A stretch of DNA of 64,000 nt from Arthrobacter sp. B1I2. Lineage in GTDB: Bacteria; Actinomycetota; Actinomycetes; Actinomycetales; Micrococcaceae. The DNA is taken from positions 2,232,001 through 2,296,000 of the forward strand of contig NZ_JAUSYC010000001.1 in the NCBI RefSeq assembly GCF_030816485.1. Reading direction: 5' to 3'. Shown here one piece after another: positions 25,651 to 34,309 of the stretch. How positions within the stretch are numbered: the first letter of the stretch is position 1; every line of letters begins with the position of its first letter. The notes beneath the pieces were generated by a model. That model ran no database searches. It worked only from the letters and a program-made list of their open reading frames with translations, and was not told where the DNA came from. The position numbers and the translations under genes were made by a program.

Positions 25651-26349
25651 TCAGGCCTCGGTAAGTTCGTCTTCCTGCTGCCGGACCAGGGTGAGGCGGT
25701 AGCCGACGTTCCTGACCGTGCTGATCAGGTTCTCGTGGTCCGCGCCGAGTTTGGCCCGCAGGCGCCGGACGTGGACGTCCACGGTGCGGGTGCCGCCGTA
25801 ATAGTCGTAGCCCCAAACCTCGGTGAGCAGCTGCTGCCGGGTGAACACGCGGCCGGGGTGCTGCGCCAGGTACTTCAGGAGCTCGAACTCCTTGAAGGTC
25901 AGGTTCAGCGGCGCGCCGTTAACCCGTGCGGTGTAGCTTGCCTCGTCGATGATGACGCCGGCGGCACGGATCTCGCTGGGGGCGTCTTCCTTTTCGGGTA
26001 CCGCCCGGGCGACGGACAGCCGGATGCGGGCCTCCACTTCGGCGGGGCCGGCGGAATCGAGGACGATGTCGTCAACAGCCCAGGCCGAGGAGACTGCGGC
26101 CATGCCGCCTTCGGTCAGGATCAGGACAAGAGGTGCGCTGAGTCCGGTGGCTTTAAGCAGCTGCGTGAGTGATCGGGCACCCACCAGGTCCTTGCGGGCA
26201 TCCAGCAGGACGATGTCGCAGGGGTCCGTTTCGAGGAGTGCCGTGGGTTCAGCGGGGAGGATATGCACCCGGTGATTCAGCAGTTCGAGGGCAGGCAGGA
26301 TGTCCACCGAAGAACCGGTGCTGTTGGTCAGTAACAGGATGTGCGACAT
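25651..26349 (-). CDS. Orphan winged-helix response regulator (GlnR-like)
   Basis: 232 residues. The N-terminal receiver-like domain (1-115) lacks the usual acidic pair after strand 1 (it reads [14 protein letters not shown]), while a central Asp is kept in [11 protein letters not shown]. The C-terminal OmpR/PhoB winged helix spans about 135-225 ([50 protein letters not shown]). No histidine kinase is adjacent. Both the atypical receiver and the position next to mshD match actinobacterial GlnR, the nitrogen-metabolism regulator, which works without canonical phosphorylation. The glnR identity is inferred, not proven. The start ATG has GGAGG 6 nt upstream. Confidence 0.82.
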   Translation of the reverse strand: MSHILLLTNSTGSSVDILPALELLNHRVHILPAEPTALLETDPCDIVLLDARKDLVGARSLTQLLKATGLSAPLVLILTEGGMAAVSSAWAVDDIVLDSAGPAEVEARIRLSVARAVPEKEDAPSEIRAAGVIIDEASYTARVNGAPLNLTFKEFELLKYLAQHPGRVFTRQQLLTEVWGYDYYGGTRTVDVHVRRLRAKLGADHENLISTVRNVGYRLTLVRQQEDELTEA

Positions 26350-26687
26350 TGTTCCTCCAAGGGCCGTCCGCGCATCATTGAGCGACTGAACCGGATTCTC
26401 ACCGGCCGGTACTGGCTCCTGCACGAGGTTCCGGGCCGTCAGCACGCCGCCGGCCAGCCACCTCAGCAGGGAGCGCAGCTGAACCTTGAGTATACCCGGC
26501 GGCTCCCTCCAGACCACAGATTCGGACCGCGGACGTGGACGTTTTGCGACATATCCGGTTCATATAAGGCAGGATTGAACCAGGGCGGACCAGCCCTGCC
26601 ATGAGGGGGCGGACCAGCCTCCCAGCCGACGCCAGGATGGGAAAACAGCGCAGTGAGTGCACCGACGAAGCACAGGCCGGGCCCCGT

Positions 26688-27455
26688 ATGACGGCGGAAC
26701 TGCAGGCACCCGTGCGTTCGCTTGGTTCCTGGACCATCGGCGTCATCGGGATCGCCGGTCTCACTGCCATCATCGCCGGAGTGTATGCCTCTCCCGAGTC
26801 ACTCGTCGCCGTCGGCGTCCTTATTGCCGCGGCGGTGGGCATCGGATGGCCGCACTTCCTGCGTATCCCGGCCAAGAAGACCCTCGCCGCCGTCATCGCC
26901 CTGCCAGGTGCAGGCGCTGCAGTCGCGGCCGGATTAGCGCCGGCCCCGGGATACCTCGACTGGACGCCGGCCCTCGTTGCCTTGGGAATGATGGCCGTCT
27001 TCGTGGTGCAGCTGGTCCGCGGCACCGGACAGGCCCAGCGGCTGGAATCCACCCTGGGGTCCTGCGCCGGCGTCCTGCTGTCCTGCCTCGGCGCCGGCTG
27101 GATTGCGGGCGCCCGGTTCAACGGCGTCCGGGAGATGCTGCTGGTGGCGGCGATCAGTGCGGCAGTAGCCTTGCTCGCCGGCCTTATCCGCTGGCCGGAC
27201 AGCATCGTGGCGCCGCTCGGGGTTGTCCTCGCCGGCCTGGCCGGGCCGCTTGCAGGGCTGGTCCTGTCGGACATTGCCGTCCTGCCGGCCGCCGTCTTCG
27301 GGGTGGTGGTGGGCGCGGTCCTGGCAAGCTTCCGCAGGCTGGCCACGGTCCGCGGCGCCCCGCTCAATGTTCCTGCCGCGCTGAGCATGGGCCTCGCGCC
27401 GGTTTCGGCTGTGGGATCCCTCGCATACTTCATAGACAAACTACTCATCTACTAA
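26688..27455 (+). CDS. Multi-spanning membrane protein, hypothetical
   Basis: 255 residues from ATG 26688, with about eight hydrophobic helices arranged in closely packed hairpins (for example WTIGVIGIAGLTAIIAGVYA, LVALGMMAVFVVQLV, SIVAPLGVVLAGLAGPLAGL). No recognisable transporter motif. Upstream in-frame starts (26601, 26637) would add a hydrophilic segment lacking features, so the ATG immediately before the first helix was preferred. It is divergent from the glnR-like gene and followed after 17 bp by a 37-residue membrane protein. Function is unknown. Confidence 0.7.
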   Translation: MTAELQAPVRSLGSWTIGVIGIAGLTAIIAGVYASPESLVAVGVLIAAAVGIGWPHFLRIPAKKTLAAVIALPGAGAAVAAGLAPAPGYLDWTPALVALGMMAVFVVQLVRGTGQAQRLESTLGSCAGVLLSCLGAGWIAGARFNGVREMLLVAAISAAVALLAGLIRWPDSIVAPLGVVLAGLAGPLAGLVLSDIAVLPAAVFGVVVGAVLASFRRLATVRGAPLNVPAALSMGLAPVSAVGSLAYFIDKLLIY

Positions 27456-27472
27456 CGGGTTAGGATGGCACC

Positions 27473-27586
27473 ATGTCCGTACTTGCTTTTGAAATCTTCT
27501 TCCTTGTCCTGCTCGGCATCGCGAGCCTGTCCATGGCCTGGTTTGCCGGTTTCGTGGTCTACCGCCTCTTCAAGGGCCAGAAGTAG
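27473..27586 (+). CDS. 37-residue single-helix membrane protein
   Basis: A very short gene encoding MSVLAFEIFFLVLLGIASLS then MAWFAGFVVYRLFKGQK. One hydrophobic stretch covers nearly the whole chain and ends in a basic tail, so it is a single-pass membrane microprotein. TAGGAT (27461-27466) lies exactly 6 nt before the ATG, the same leaderless arrangement seen at a dozen genes in the window, which supports expression. Role is unknown. It sits between a multi-spanning membrane protein and the nitrobindin-like gene. Confidence 0.65.
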   Translation: MSVLAFEIFFLVLLGIASLSMAWFAGFVVYRLFKGQK

Positions 27587-27628
27587 CCACCCCTTTTCCG
27601 GAGCCAGCCGTATCTCGAGGTAATAGCA

Positions 27629-28237
27629 GTGCCCATTGAGATTCCTACAGATCTGACCCCCGAACTCGTCCCCCTTTCCTGGCTCATTGGTGAGTGGGAG
27701 GGCCGCGGCCGGCTGGGCAGCGGCGACGAGGATTCAGAACACTTCCTGCAGCACGTCTCCTTCACCCACAACGGCCTCCCGTACCTCCAGTACCGGGCCG
27801 AAAGCTGGTTGACCGACGACGACGGCACGCGCCTGCGGCCGCTCACCGTTGAGACGGGCTTCTGGGCGCTGGAGCGCAAGCAGCTTGATGCCGACGGCGG
27901 TCCCGGCCTGGTGCCGGCAGACATTGTGCCGGTGCTGAAGAGCGCCGACGAGGTGGAGGCGCTGCGCAACAAGGACGGCGGCTTCGACATATCGGTGTCC
28001 ATCGCCCACCCCGGCGGCATCACGGAGCTGTACTACGGCCAGATCAAGGGCCCGCAGATCCAGTTGTCCACCGACATGGTGATGCGCGGCAGCCACTCCA
28101 AGGACTACAGCGCAGCCACCCGGATCTTTGGCCTCGTGGACGGCAACCTTTTGTGGCGCTGGGACGTCGCAACAGGAGGAGAGGGCGGCAACGGCCTGGA
28201 AGCCCACGCCTCCGCGTTCCTGCACAGAGTCTCCTGA
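27629..28237 (+). CDS. FABP-like/nitrobindin family protein
   Basis: 202 residues of the heme-binding beta-barrel (THAP4-like/nitrobindin) family. The typical start is SWLIGEWEGRGRLG with the GxWxGxG motif (about residues 17-27). Barrel strands YLQYRAESWL, GFWAL and VDGNLLWRWDV follow near the end. Mycobacterial homologues isomerise peroxynitrite through a ferric heme. A proximal His cannot be identified with certainty by eye. GTG start at 27629. It may be cotranscribed with the flavodoxin-like gene 18 bp downstream. Confidence 0.88.
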   Translation: MPIEIPTDLTPELVPLSWLIGEWEGRGRLGSGDEDSEHFLQHVSFTHNGLPYLQYRAESWLTDDDGTRLRPLTVETGFWALERKQLDADGGPGLVPADIVPVLKSADEVEALRNKDGGFDISVSIAHPGGITELYYGQIKGPQIQLSTDMVMRGSHSKDYSAATRIFGLVDGNLLWRWDVATGGEGGNGLEAHASAFLHRVS

Positions 28238-28255
28238 CCGGGAAAGGCCCCATCC

Positions 28256-28990
28256 ATGGAAGACGGCACGGAACAAGCAGGCAAGCCCGGCGGCTACCGC
28301 GGACTCAAAGCCGTCTTCTTCAACGGCACCCTCAAGAAATCGCCCCAGACATCCAACACCGATGGGCTGATCGCCATCAGCCGCGGCATCATGGAAAAAC
28401 AGGGCGTCAGCACCAAAGTGATCCGTACCGTGGACCACGACATCGCCAGCGGTGTCTACCCCGACATGACCCAGCACGGTTGGGCCACCGACGAATGGCC
28501 GGACCTCTATCCTGCCGTCCGGAAGGCCGACATCGTGGTGGTGGCGGGCCCCATCTGGCTTGGTGACAACTCGTCGCAGACCAGGAAACTCATCGAGCGC
28601 CTCTACGCCCATTCCGGCGAACTGAACAGCAACGGCCAGTGGGCGTTCTATCCCAAGGTGGGCGGCTGCCTGATCACCGGCAACGAGGACGGCATCAAGC
28701 ACTGTTCCATGAACATCCTTTACAGCCTGCAGCACATCGGTTTCAGCATCCCGCCGCAGGCCGACGCCGGCTGGATCGGGCCGGTCGGCCCCGGCCCGAG
28801 CTACCTGGATGAGGGCTCCGGCGGCCCGGAGACCGACTTCACCAACCGAAACACCACCTTCATGACCTGGAACCTCCTGCACCTCGCAAAGATCCTGAAG
28901 GATGCGGGTGGCTACCCGGCCTACGGCAATCTGCCCAACGAATGGGACGCCGGAACCCATTTCGATTTCGAAAACCCGGAATACCGATAG
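28256..28990 (+). CDS. Flavodoxin-fold NAD(P)H-dependent oxidoreductase
   Basis: 244 residues. The N-terminal strand and FMN phosphate loop are GLKAVFFNGTLKKSPQTSNT. IVVVAGPIWLGDNSSQTRKL is the second FMN contact and VGGCLITGNEDGIKHC the third, in the NADPH-dependent FMN reductase/WrbA-like order. The C-terminal half is longer than usual and is rich in Trp, Pro and Asn, ending NPEYR. It probably reduces quinones or flavin-linked substrates; the substrate is unknown. GGAAAGG lies before the ATG. It follows the nitrobindin-like gene on the same strand. Confidence 0.85.
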   Translation: MEDGTEQAGKPGGYRGLKAVFFNGTLKKSPQTSNTDGLIAISRGIMEKQGVSTKVIRTVDHDIASGVYPDMTQHGWATDEWPDLYPAVRKADIVVVAGPIWLGDNSSQTRKLIERLYAHSGELNSNGQWAFYPKVGGCLITGNEDGIKHCSMNILYSLQHIGFSIPPQADAGWIGPVGPGPSYLDEGSGGPETDFTNRNTTFMTWNLLHLAKILKDAGGYPAYGNLPNEWDAGTHFDFENPEYR

Positions 28991-29012
28991 CCTGCGAGGA
29001 CTTCTACTTCAT

Positions 29013-30095
29013 ATGAGTACGCCCAGCCCTTTGTTGTCGCGCCCCGGCGCCGTCGAGGCCACCGGCCCTGACACCGGAGTCGCCGCCCACTACGGCGAGC
29101 CGCTGCGCGAGCAGCGCGCACTCGCCGCCGGAACCGCCGTCGTCGATCTTTCCCACCGCGGTGTGGTTACCGTCACCGGGCCGGACCGGCTGGGCTGGCT
29201 CAATACCCTGTCCTCGCAGCAGGTGGCGGCCCTGCAGCCGGGGGAGTCCAGCGAGCTCCTGCTCCTGAGCGTCCAGGGCCGCATCGACTTCGACGCCCGG
29301 GTGATTGACGACGGCGCGACCACCTGGCTGATCGTCGAGGCCGCCGAGGCAGCGCCGCTGGCTGAGTACCTCAACCGGATGAAGTTCATGCTGCGGGTGG
29401 AGATCGCCGACGTCTCCGCTGACTGGGCGGTCGTGGGCAGCACCCAGGCTGTACCCGAATGGTCCGGCCGCCTTGCCTGGCAGGACCCGTGGCCGCACGT
29501 AACCGCCGGCGGATACTCCTACGCCACCGTCTCCGAGGAGAACCACCCGGGGCTTGCCCGTCCCTGGTTCGAGTACCTCATCCCCGCCGCCGAACTGGAG
29601 GAAGCTGTCTCCGGGCGCGCGCTGGCCGGTGTGCTGGCCGCCGAAGCCCTGCGCATCGCCGCCTGGCGCCCCCGGATCGGTGCCGAGACGGATGACAAGA
29701 CCATCCCGCACGAACTCGACCTGCTGCGCACCGCCGTGCACCTGGCCAAGGGCTGCTACAAAGGCCAGGAAACCGTCGCCCGCGTCCACAACCTGGGGCA
29801 CCCGCCGCGCCGGCTTGTCTTCCTGCAGCTGGACGGTTCCCAGCACACGCTGCCGGCGGCCGGAAGTCCGGTCATGGCGGGGGAGCGCAAGGTGGGCACG
29901 ATGACCTCGGTGGCCCAGCACTACGAGATGGGGCCCGTGGCCCTGGCAGTCATAAAGCGTTCCGTGGCGCCCGATGAGATACTGACGGTCCTGGACGGCG
30001 ACGAGCCGTACCCTGCCGCCCAGGAACTCATCGTCGCCCCTGATGCCGGCCAGGTAGTGGGGCGCCAGACCGGATTCCTGAAGGGGCCACGCTGA
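29013..30095 (+). CDS. ygfZ: Folate-binding protein YgfZ/GcvT-like
   Basis: 360 residues of the YgfZ (IBA57-like) family, tetrahydrofolate-binding proteins that assist assembly or repair of certain Fe-S proteins. The diagnostic KGCYKGQETVARVHN motif, with the conserved Cys, lies at about residues 248-262. The N-terminal GcvT-like part has VVDLSHRGVVTVTGPDRLGWLNTLSSQ. ATG 29013 was chosen because an upstream start would overlap the previous gene and add no conserved residues. It overlaps the ankyrin gene by 1 nt (TGATG), so they are coupled. Confidence 0.92.
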   Translation: MSTPSPLLSRPGAVEATGPDTGVAAHYGEPLREQRALAAGTAVVDLSHRGVVTVTGPDRLGWLNTLSSQQVAALQPGESSELLLLSVQGRIDFDARVIDDGATTWLIVEAAEAAPLAEYLNRMKFMLRVEIADVSADWAVVGSTQAVPEWSGRLAWQDPWPHVTAGGYSYATVSEENHPGLARPWFEYLIPAAELEEAVSGRALAGVLAAEALRIAAWRPRIGAETDDKTIPHELDLLRTAVHLAKGCYKGQETVARVHNLGHPPRRLVFLQLDGSQHTLPAAGSPVMAGERKVGTMTSVAQHYEMGPVALAVIKRSVAPDEILTVLDGDEPYPAAQELIVAPDAGQVVGRQTGFLKGPR

Positions 30096-30526
30096 TGACT
30101 GAGCGCGCCGGGACCACGCCTGCGGGCGAGGGGATGGAGGCAGCGGAAGGGTACGACGACGACACGCTGGCTTTGGCGCAGACGCTCTTCCAGGCGGCGC
30201 GTGAAGGAAGCGACGCGCTGCTGGGTGCCTACCTTGACGCCGGGGTTCCCGCCACCCTGACCAACGCGGCGGGTGATTCCCTGCTCATGCTGGCCGCCTA
30301 TCACGGGCACGCCGGCACCGTTCAGCTGCTCCTGCAGCACGGTGCCGACGCCAACACCGCCAATCACCGGGGCCAGACCCCGCTCGCCGGAGCGGCATTC
30401 AAGGGCTACACGGACGTGGCCCGCGTCCTGCTGGATTCCGGAGCGGATCCGGACGCCGGTGCGCCGACCGCGCGCGCTGCGGCGCAGATGTTCGCCCGCG
30501 CGGAAATCCTGGACCTCCTCCGCTAG
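30095..30526 (+). CDS. Ankyrin repeat protein
   Basis: 143 residues consisting mainly of three to four ankyrin repeats. GDSLLMLAAYHGHAGTVQLL (about 65-84), LLQHGADANTANHRGQTPLA (about 84-103) and AFKGYTDVARVLLDSGADPD (about 105-124) follow the TPLH-like consensus. A short acidic N-terminus precedes the repeats. It is a cytosolic protein-binding scaffold. It is translationally coupled to ygfZ, so a partner role near YgfZ is possible but not known. Confidence 0.9.
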   Translation: MTERAGTTPAGEGMEAAEGYDDDTLALAQTLFQAAREGSDALLGAYLDAGVPATLTNAAGDSLLMLAAYHGHAGTVQLLLQHGADANTANHRGQTPLAGAAFKGYTDVARVLLDSGADPDAGAPTARAAAQMFARAEILDLLR

Positions 30527-30579
30527 CCTCACCCGGGTTCCGCCCGGCTCTTCAGTGAAAACTTCAGAAGGATGACCGG

Positions 30580-32100
30580 ATGGAAAACGTAGAGAAGCCC
30601 TGGCCGGCGCTGTGGTCCCTGGTGATCGGGTTCTTCATGATCCTGATCGACAGCACCATTGTGTCCGTGGCGAATCCCCGGATCATGGAGGGACTGAACG
30701 CCGATATCAACTCGGTGATCTGGGTGACCAGCGCCTACCTGCTGGCCTATGCCGTGCCGCTGCTCATCACAGGCCGGCTTGGAGACAGGTTCGGGCCAAA
30801 GAAGCTGTACCTGCTGGGCCTGGTGGTGTTTACCCTTTCCTCCCTGTGGTGCGGCTTTGCCCAGAACGTGGAGACCCTCATCGCAGCACGCGTGCTGCAG
30901 GGCCTCGGTGCGGCGGTCATGACGCCACAGACCATGGCGGTCATCACCCGCATCTTCCCGCCCGACCGCCGCGGGGCTGCGATGGCCATCTGGGGCGCCA
31001 CCGCCGGAATGGCAACCCTCGTGGGCCCGATCCTGGGCGGGGTCCTGGTGGACGGTCTCGGCTGGGAGTGGATCTTCTTCATTAACGTGCCCATCGGCGT
31101 CGTTGGCTTCATCCTGGCCGTGCGGAACGTCCCGGCACTGACCACCCACCCGCACCGGTTCGATATCCCCGGCGTACTGTTGAGCGCTGTCGGGCTCTTC
31201 CTGCTGGTCTTCGGCATCCAGGAAGGCGAAACCTACAACTGGGGCACCATCACCGGGCCCATCAGTGTGTGGGGCCTGATCATCGCCGGGCTCGTTGTCC
31301 TCGCGGCTTTCGTGGCGTGGCAGCGGTTCAATAAGGGCGAACCGCTGCTGCCCCTGGGACTGTTCCGCGACCGGAACTTCTCTCTGGCCAACCTGGGAAT
31401 CACCATGGTGGGGTTCACCGTGACTTCATTCGGCCTGCCCCTGATCTTCTACTACCAGCTGGTCCGCGGCCTGACGCCCACCCAGTCGGCACTCCTGATG
31501 GTCCCCATGGCGCTGATCTCGGGCGGCATGGCACCCGTGGTTGGCAAGATCGTGGACCGGGTCAACCCGAAGTACCTGGCCGCTGCCGGCCTGACGCTGA
31601 TGGCCGTCGCCTTGGTCTGGAACGGCCTGCTGATGCAGCCGGATACGCCCATCCTGTTGTTCCTGCTTCCCAGCGCCGTCCTGGGCTTCGCCAACGCCGG
31701 CATCTGGGCCCCGCTGAGCACCACCGCCACCCGGAACCTCCCGCCGCGCCAGGCCGGCGCGGGCTCCGGCGTCTACAACACCACCCGCCAGTTCGGGGCC
31801 GTGCTGGGCAGTGCAGCCATCGCTGTTCTCATCCAGTCGCGGCTGGCCGCCGAACTCCCGTCCGGCCCGGCGGCATCAGCGGGTGGGGGCATGGGCATGG
31901 GCGGTACCCTTCCCGAGTTCCTGCATGCAGGGTTTTCGACGGCGATGGCCCAGTCGATCCTCCTGCCCGCCGCAGTGGTGTTGGCGGGAGCGGCCGTGGT
32001 CCTGTTCTTTGCCAAGCCCCAGCCGGTCCAGGACTGGGGCGCAGCGGATGGCGCGGGTGCGTCAGCGAAGGTGGACGCTGGTCTGGATTCCGCCGGCTGA
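30580..32100 (+). CDS. MFS multidrug exporter, DHA2 (EmrB/QacA) type
   Basis: 506 residues with about 14 membrane segments. The DHA2 features are the helix-1 motif LDSTIV-like ILIDSTIVSVANPRIM, motif A RLGDRFGPKKLYL, and the helix-5 motif C ATAGMATLVGPILGGVLV (the export antiporter signature). It should expel amphipathic drugs in exchange for protons. The start ATG has AGAAGGA ahead. Its last 39 bases overlap the convergent GNAT gene at 32062-32100, so the two transcripts are antisense at their 3' ends. No TetR-type regulator is adjacent. Confidence 0.92.
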   Translation: MENVEKPWPALWSLVIGFFMILIDSTIVSVANPRIMEGLNADINSVIWVTSAYLLAYAVPLLITGRLGDRFGPKKLYLLGLVVFTLSSLWCGFAQNVETLIAARVLQGLGAAVMTPQTMAVITRIFPPDRRGAAMAIWGATAGMATLVGPILGGVLVDGLGWEWIFFINVPIGVVGFILAVRNVPALTTHPHRFDIPGVLLSAVGLFLLVFGIQEGETYNWGTITGPISVWGLIIAGLVVLAAFVAWQRFNKGEPLLPLGLFRDRNFSLANLGITMVGFTVTSFGLPLIFYYQLVRGLTPTQSALLMVPMALISGGMAPVVGKIVDRVNPKYLAAAGLTLMAVALVWNGLLMQPDTPILLFLLPSAVLGFANAGIWAPLSTTATRNLPPRQAGAGSGVYNTTRQFGAVLGSAAIAVLIQSRLAAELPSGPAASAGGGMGMGGTLPEFLHAGFSTAMAQSILLPAAVVLAGAAVVLFFAKPQPVQDWGAADGAGASAKVDAGLDSAG

Positions 32101-32778
32101 GAGGCCCAGTTTCCGGGCGAGCGCCAGGCAGCCGGTGTTGCTGACGTCCGCGCGCCACTGCAGCGTCAGCCCGGCCGCCAGCGCTTCGTGCCCCGCGATG
32201 GAGCCGGCCAGGGAACCCAGGCCGCGCCGGCGCCACTCGGGATCCACCAGGACACCCATGTTGGCCAGCAGGCCCTCCCATTCCCCGTAGGCCCCGCATG
32301 CAAGGGGCACGCGCCTTCCGTCCTGCTCGTGCACAATCGTGTAGCGGTTCTCGAGGTCGGAGAGGGCCACTTCGTTGACATCGTCCGGCGGGCAGCGGCC
32401 CTCCAGCTCAATCGCCTCCGGGTTCCCGTGTGAGACCGTCAGTTCCCCGGAGGGCTGCTGGAGCGGCAGGTCGTCGGCGAAGAACAGGGCCGCCGCACCC
32501 AGCCCGTGGCCGCCCTGGTCGCGGGTCAGTTTCAGGAGCGTGACGTGCTGGGCCATCTCCTCGTCAGGGATATCCGTGGCGGCATCGATGACGCTCTGCG
32601 GGCCCACCAGTGCGGAACTTCCGAACAGGCGGACGAACTCGACGCTCCTGGCTGATTCGTCCGCGCGGACAATCCGCGCCCCGGAAGCCAGGGCGTCTCC
32701 GAATGCGTCGTCGTCAAGTCCCAGCCGGCGCGCCCACGCCAGCTGGATGATGGCCGCTGAGCCGGGATCGAGTGTCAT
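32062..32778 (-). CDS. GNAT family N-acetyltransferase
   Basis: 238 residues. The acetyl-CoA binding loop GVLVDPEWRRRGLGSLAGSI lies near residues 178-197 of the C-terminal GNAT domain. The N-terminal half (ADESARSVEFVRLFGSSALV) resembles the degenerate first domain of double-GNAT proteins. Substrate is unknown. TAGGCT (minus strand, 32785-32790) lies 6 nt before the ATG, so the message is probably leaderless. Its 3' end overlaps the MFS gene on the opposite strand by 39 nt. Confidence 0.85.
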   Translation of the reverse strand: MTLDPGSAAIIQLAWARRLGLDDDAFGDALASGARIVRADESARSVEFVRLFGSSALVGPQSVIDAATDIPDEEMAQHVTLLKLTRDQGGHGLGAAALFFADDLPLQQPSGELTVSHGNPEAIELEGRCPPDDVNEVALSDLENRYTIVHEQDGRRVPLACGAYGEWEGLLANMGVLVDPEWRRRGLGSLAGSIAGHEALAAGLTLQWRADVSNTGCLALARKLGLSAGGIQTSVHLR

Positions 32779-32805
32779 GGTCCCAGCCTAGGGCGGGCCA
32801 CTGAC

Positions 32806-33831
32806 TTAGCCGAACAGGACCGCGGCTTCGTCGTAGCGGTTTTGCGGGACGGTCTTCAGCTGGCCCAGGGCCTCCTCGAAGGCGACGTGGCGGATGTCCG
32901 TGCCTTTGAGTGCCACCATGGTGCCCCAGTAGCCTTCCACCACGGAATCGATCGCGGCCATGCCCAGCCGGGTGGCCAGCACCCGGTCGAAGGCCGAGGG
33001 GACGCCGCCGCGCTGGATGTGGCCCAGGATGGTGGCGCGGGTTTCGATGCCGGTCCGGGCCTCCAGTTCGGGGGCCAGCTGGTCGGCGATGCCGCCCAGG
33101 CGGGGACGCCCGAAGGTGTCCAGGCCGCGCTCGGAGTGGGGGCTTTCCATGTGCTCGGGCACGAAGCCTTCGGCGACCACCACCAGGGGCGCACGGCCGC
33201 GGTGGTGGGCTTCCTTGACCCATTCGGTGATCTGTTCGATGCTGACCTTTTGCTCCGGGATGAGGATGGCGTGCGCGCCCGCGGCCATGCCTGCGTGCAG
33301 GGCGATCCAGCCCACGTGCCGTCCCATCACTTCGGCGATCATGCACCGGTGGTGGGATTCGCCGGTGGTGCGGAGGCGGTCGATGGCTTCCGTGGCGATC
33401 TGCACGGCGGTGTCGAAGCCGAAGGTGTAGTCGGTGGCGTCGAGGTCATTGTCCACCGTCTTGGGGACACCCACGATCTTGAGTCCGGCGTCCGTCAGGC
33501 GCTTTGCCGCAGCAAGCGTTCCCTCACCGCCAATGGCGATGATCGCGTCGATGCCCAGACGGTCCATGTGGGCCTTGATGGTTTCGGGACCGCCACCGTT
33601 TTCGAACGGGTTGGTGCGGGACGTGCCCAGGATGGTACCGCCCTGCTTGGCGATGCCGCGGACCATGGTGCGGGGGATGTCGATGATGTCGCCCTCCACC
33701 ACGCCGCGCCAGCCGTCGCGGAATCCGACGAATTCCTGGCCGTGGATGGCGATGCCCTTCAGCACAGCGCCACGGATCACGGCGTTCAATCCGGGGCAGT
33801 CGCCACCGCTGGTGAGGATTCCAATTTTCAT
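32806..33831 (-). CDS. pfkA: 6-phosphofructokinase
   Basis: 341 residues. It phosphorylates fructose 6-phosphate at C1 in glycolysis. GILTSGGDCPGLNAVIRG is the phosphate-binding start. GGEGTLAAAKRL keeps Gly at the position (104 in E. coli numbering) that favours ATP over pyrophosphate. PKTVDNDLDATDYTFGFDTA has Lys at position 124. The Gly104/Lys124 pair is the pattern of Streptomyces-type ATP-PFKs, not the E. coli enzyme. MGRHVGWIALHAGMA and IQRGGVPSAFDR also fit. Start is ATG 33831; AGGATT just upstream is a weak Shine-Dalgarno. Confidence 0.94.
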   Translation of the reverse strand: MKIGILTSGGDCPGLNAVIRGAVLKGIAIHGQEFVGFRDGWRGVVEGDIIDIPRTMVRGIAKQGGTILGTSRTNPFENGGGPETIKAHMDRLGIDAIIAIGGEGTLAAAKRLTDAGLKIVGVPKTVDNDLDATDYTFGFDTAVQIATEAIDRLRTTGESHHRCMIAEVMGRHVGWIALHAGMAAGAHAILIPEQKVSIEQITEWVKEAHHRGRAPLVVVAEGFVPEHMESPHSERGLDTFGRPRLGGIADQLAPELEARTGIETRATILGHIQRGGVPSAFDRVLATRLGMAAIDSVVEGYWGTMVALKGTDIRHVAFEEALGQLKTVPQNRYDEAAVLFG

Positions 33832-33972
33832 GTTCGGCTCAAATCCTGGAGAGAAGGTTTACAGGCAGAGCGCCACGCTGAGCTCACCTAGAAGTGTAGT
33901 GGGGTGTGTGGGGTACGACACAAACCGGTTACATGGGGTGCGCCCGCGCAGGGAAGGTCCCGGGCATGGACA

Positions 33973-34011
33973 GGCCCCTGCTTTCGTGGATCAGGCGCGA
34001 AAGCAGGGGCC
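33973..34011. terminator. Perfect 14-bp hairpin between pfkA and PspC gene
   Basis: GGCCCCTGCTTTCG (33973-33986) and CGAAAGCAGGGGCC (33998-34011) pair perfectly around an 11-nt loop. It lies 37 bp past the stop of the leftward-reading PspC gene, so it most likely terminates the PspC unit. There is no long T tract. The rest of the 217-bp gap holds the pfkA 5' region. Confidence 0.7.
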
Positions 34012-34048
34012 GTGGTCCCGTACAAGCCGGGATGCGGTGCCGTGGTAG

Positions 34049-34306
34049 TCAGGGCCGGTTGAGCGACCGGCGGTCCAGGAACGTCTGGAGCGGGATCTCG
34101 TTGCGCTGGTCCGGGAGGATTACCCAGGCCAGGAGGTAGAAGATCACGGCAGGCCCGGGGAGCAGGCAGAACAGCAGGAAGGCGATGCGGACAAAGGCCA
34201 CGTCGACGTTGAGCTTGGCAGCGATACCGCCCAGCACCCCGCCTACCCAGCGCTCCGGGCCGCGCTTCAGGCCGAAGCCCCTGACAATGCTGAAGAACTT
34301 ATCCAT
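34049..34306 (-). CDS. PspC domain protein (small)
   Basis: 85 residues, mostly one PspC domain: RWVGGVLGGIAAKLNVDVAFVRI (about 20-42), then the hydrophobic FLLFCLLPGPAVIFYLLAWVILP. PspC proteins sit in the cytoplasmic membrane and sense or transduce envelope stress. It is the last gene of a leftward unit (34569-36152, 34310-34567, this gene) with 1-3 bp gaps. The C-terminal tail of about 18 residues is polar. Confidence 0.9.
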   Translation of the reverse strand: MDKFFSIVRGFGLKRGPERWVGGVLGGIAAKLNVDVAFVRIAFLLFCLLPGPAVIFYLLAWVILPDQRNEIPLQTFLDRRSLNRP

Positions 34307-34309
34307 GGT

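Noticed and set aside
26350..26687. Coding extension upstream of the membrane protein at 26688 (starts at 26601 or 26637)
   Set aside because: It adds a hydrophilic segment without conservation clues; the ATG before the first helix is a better start.
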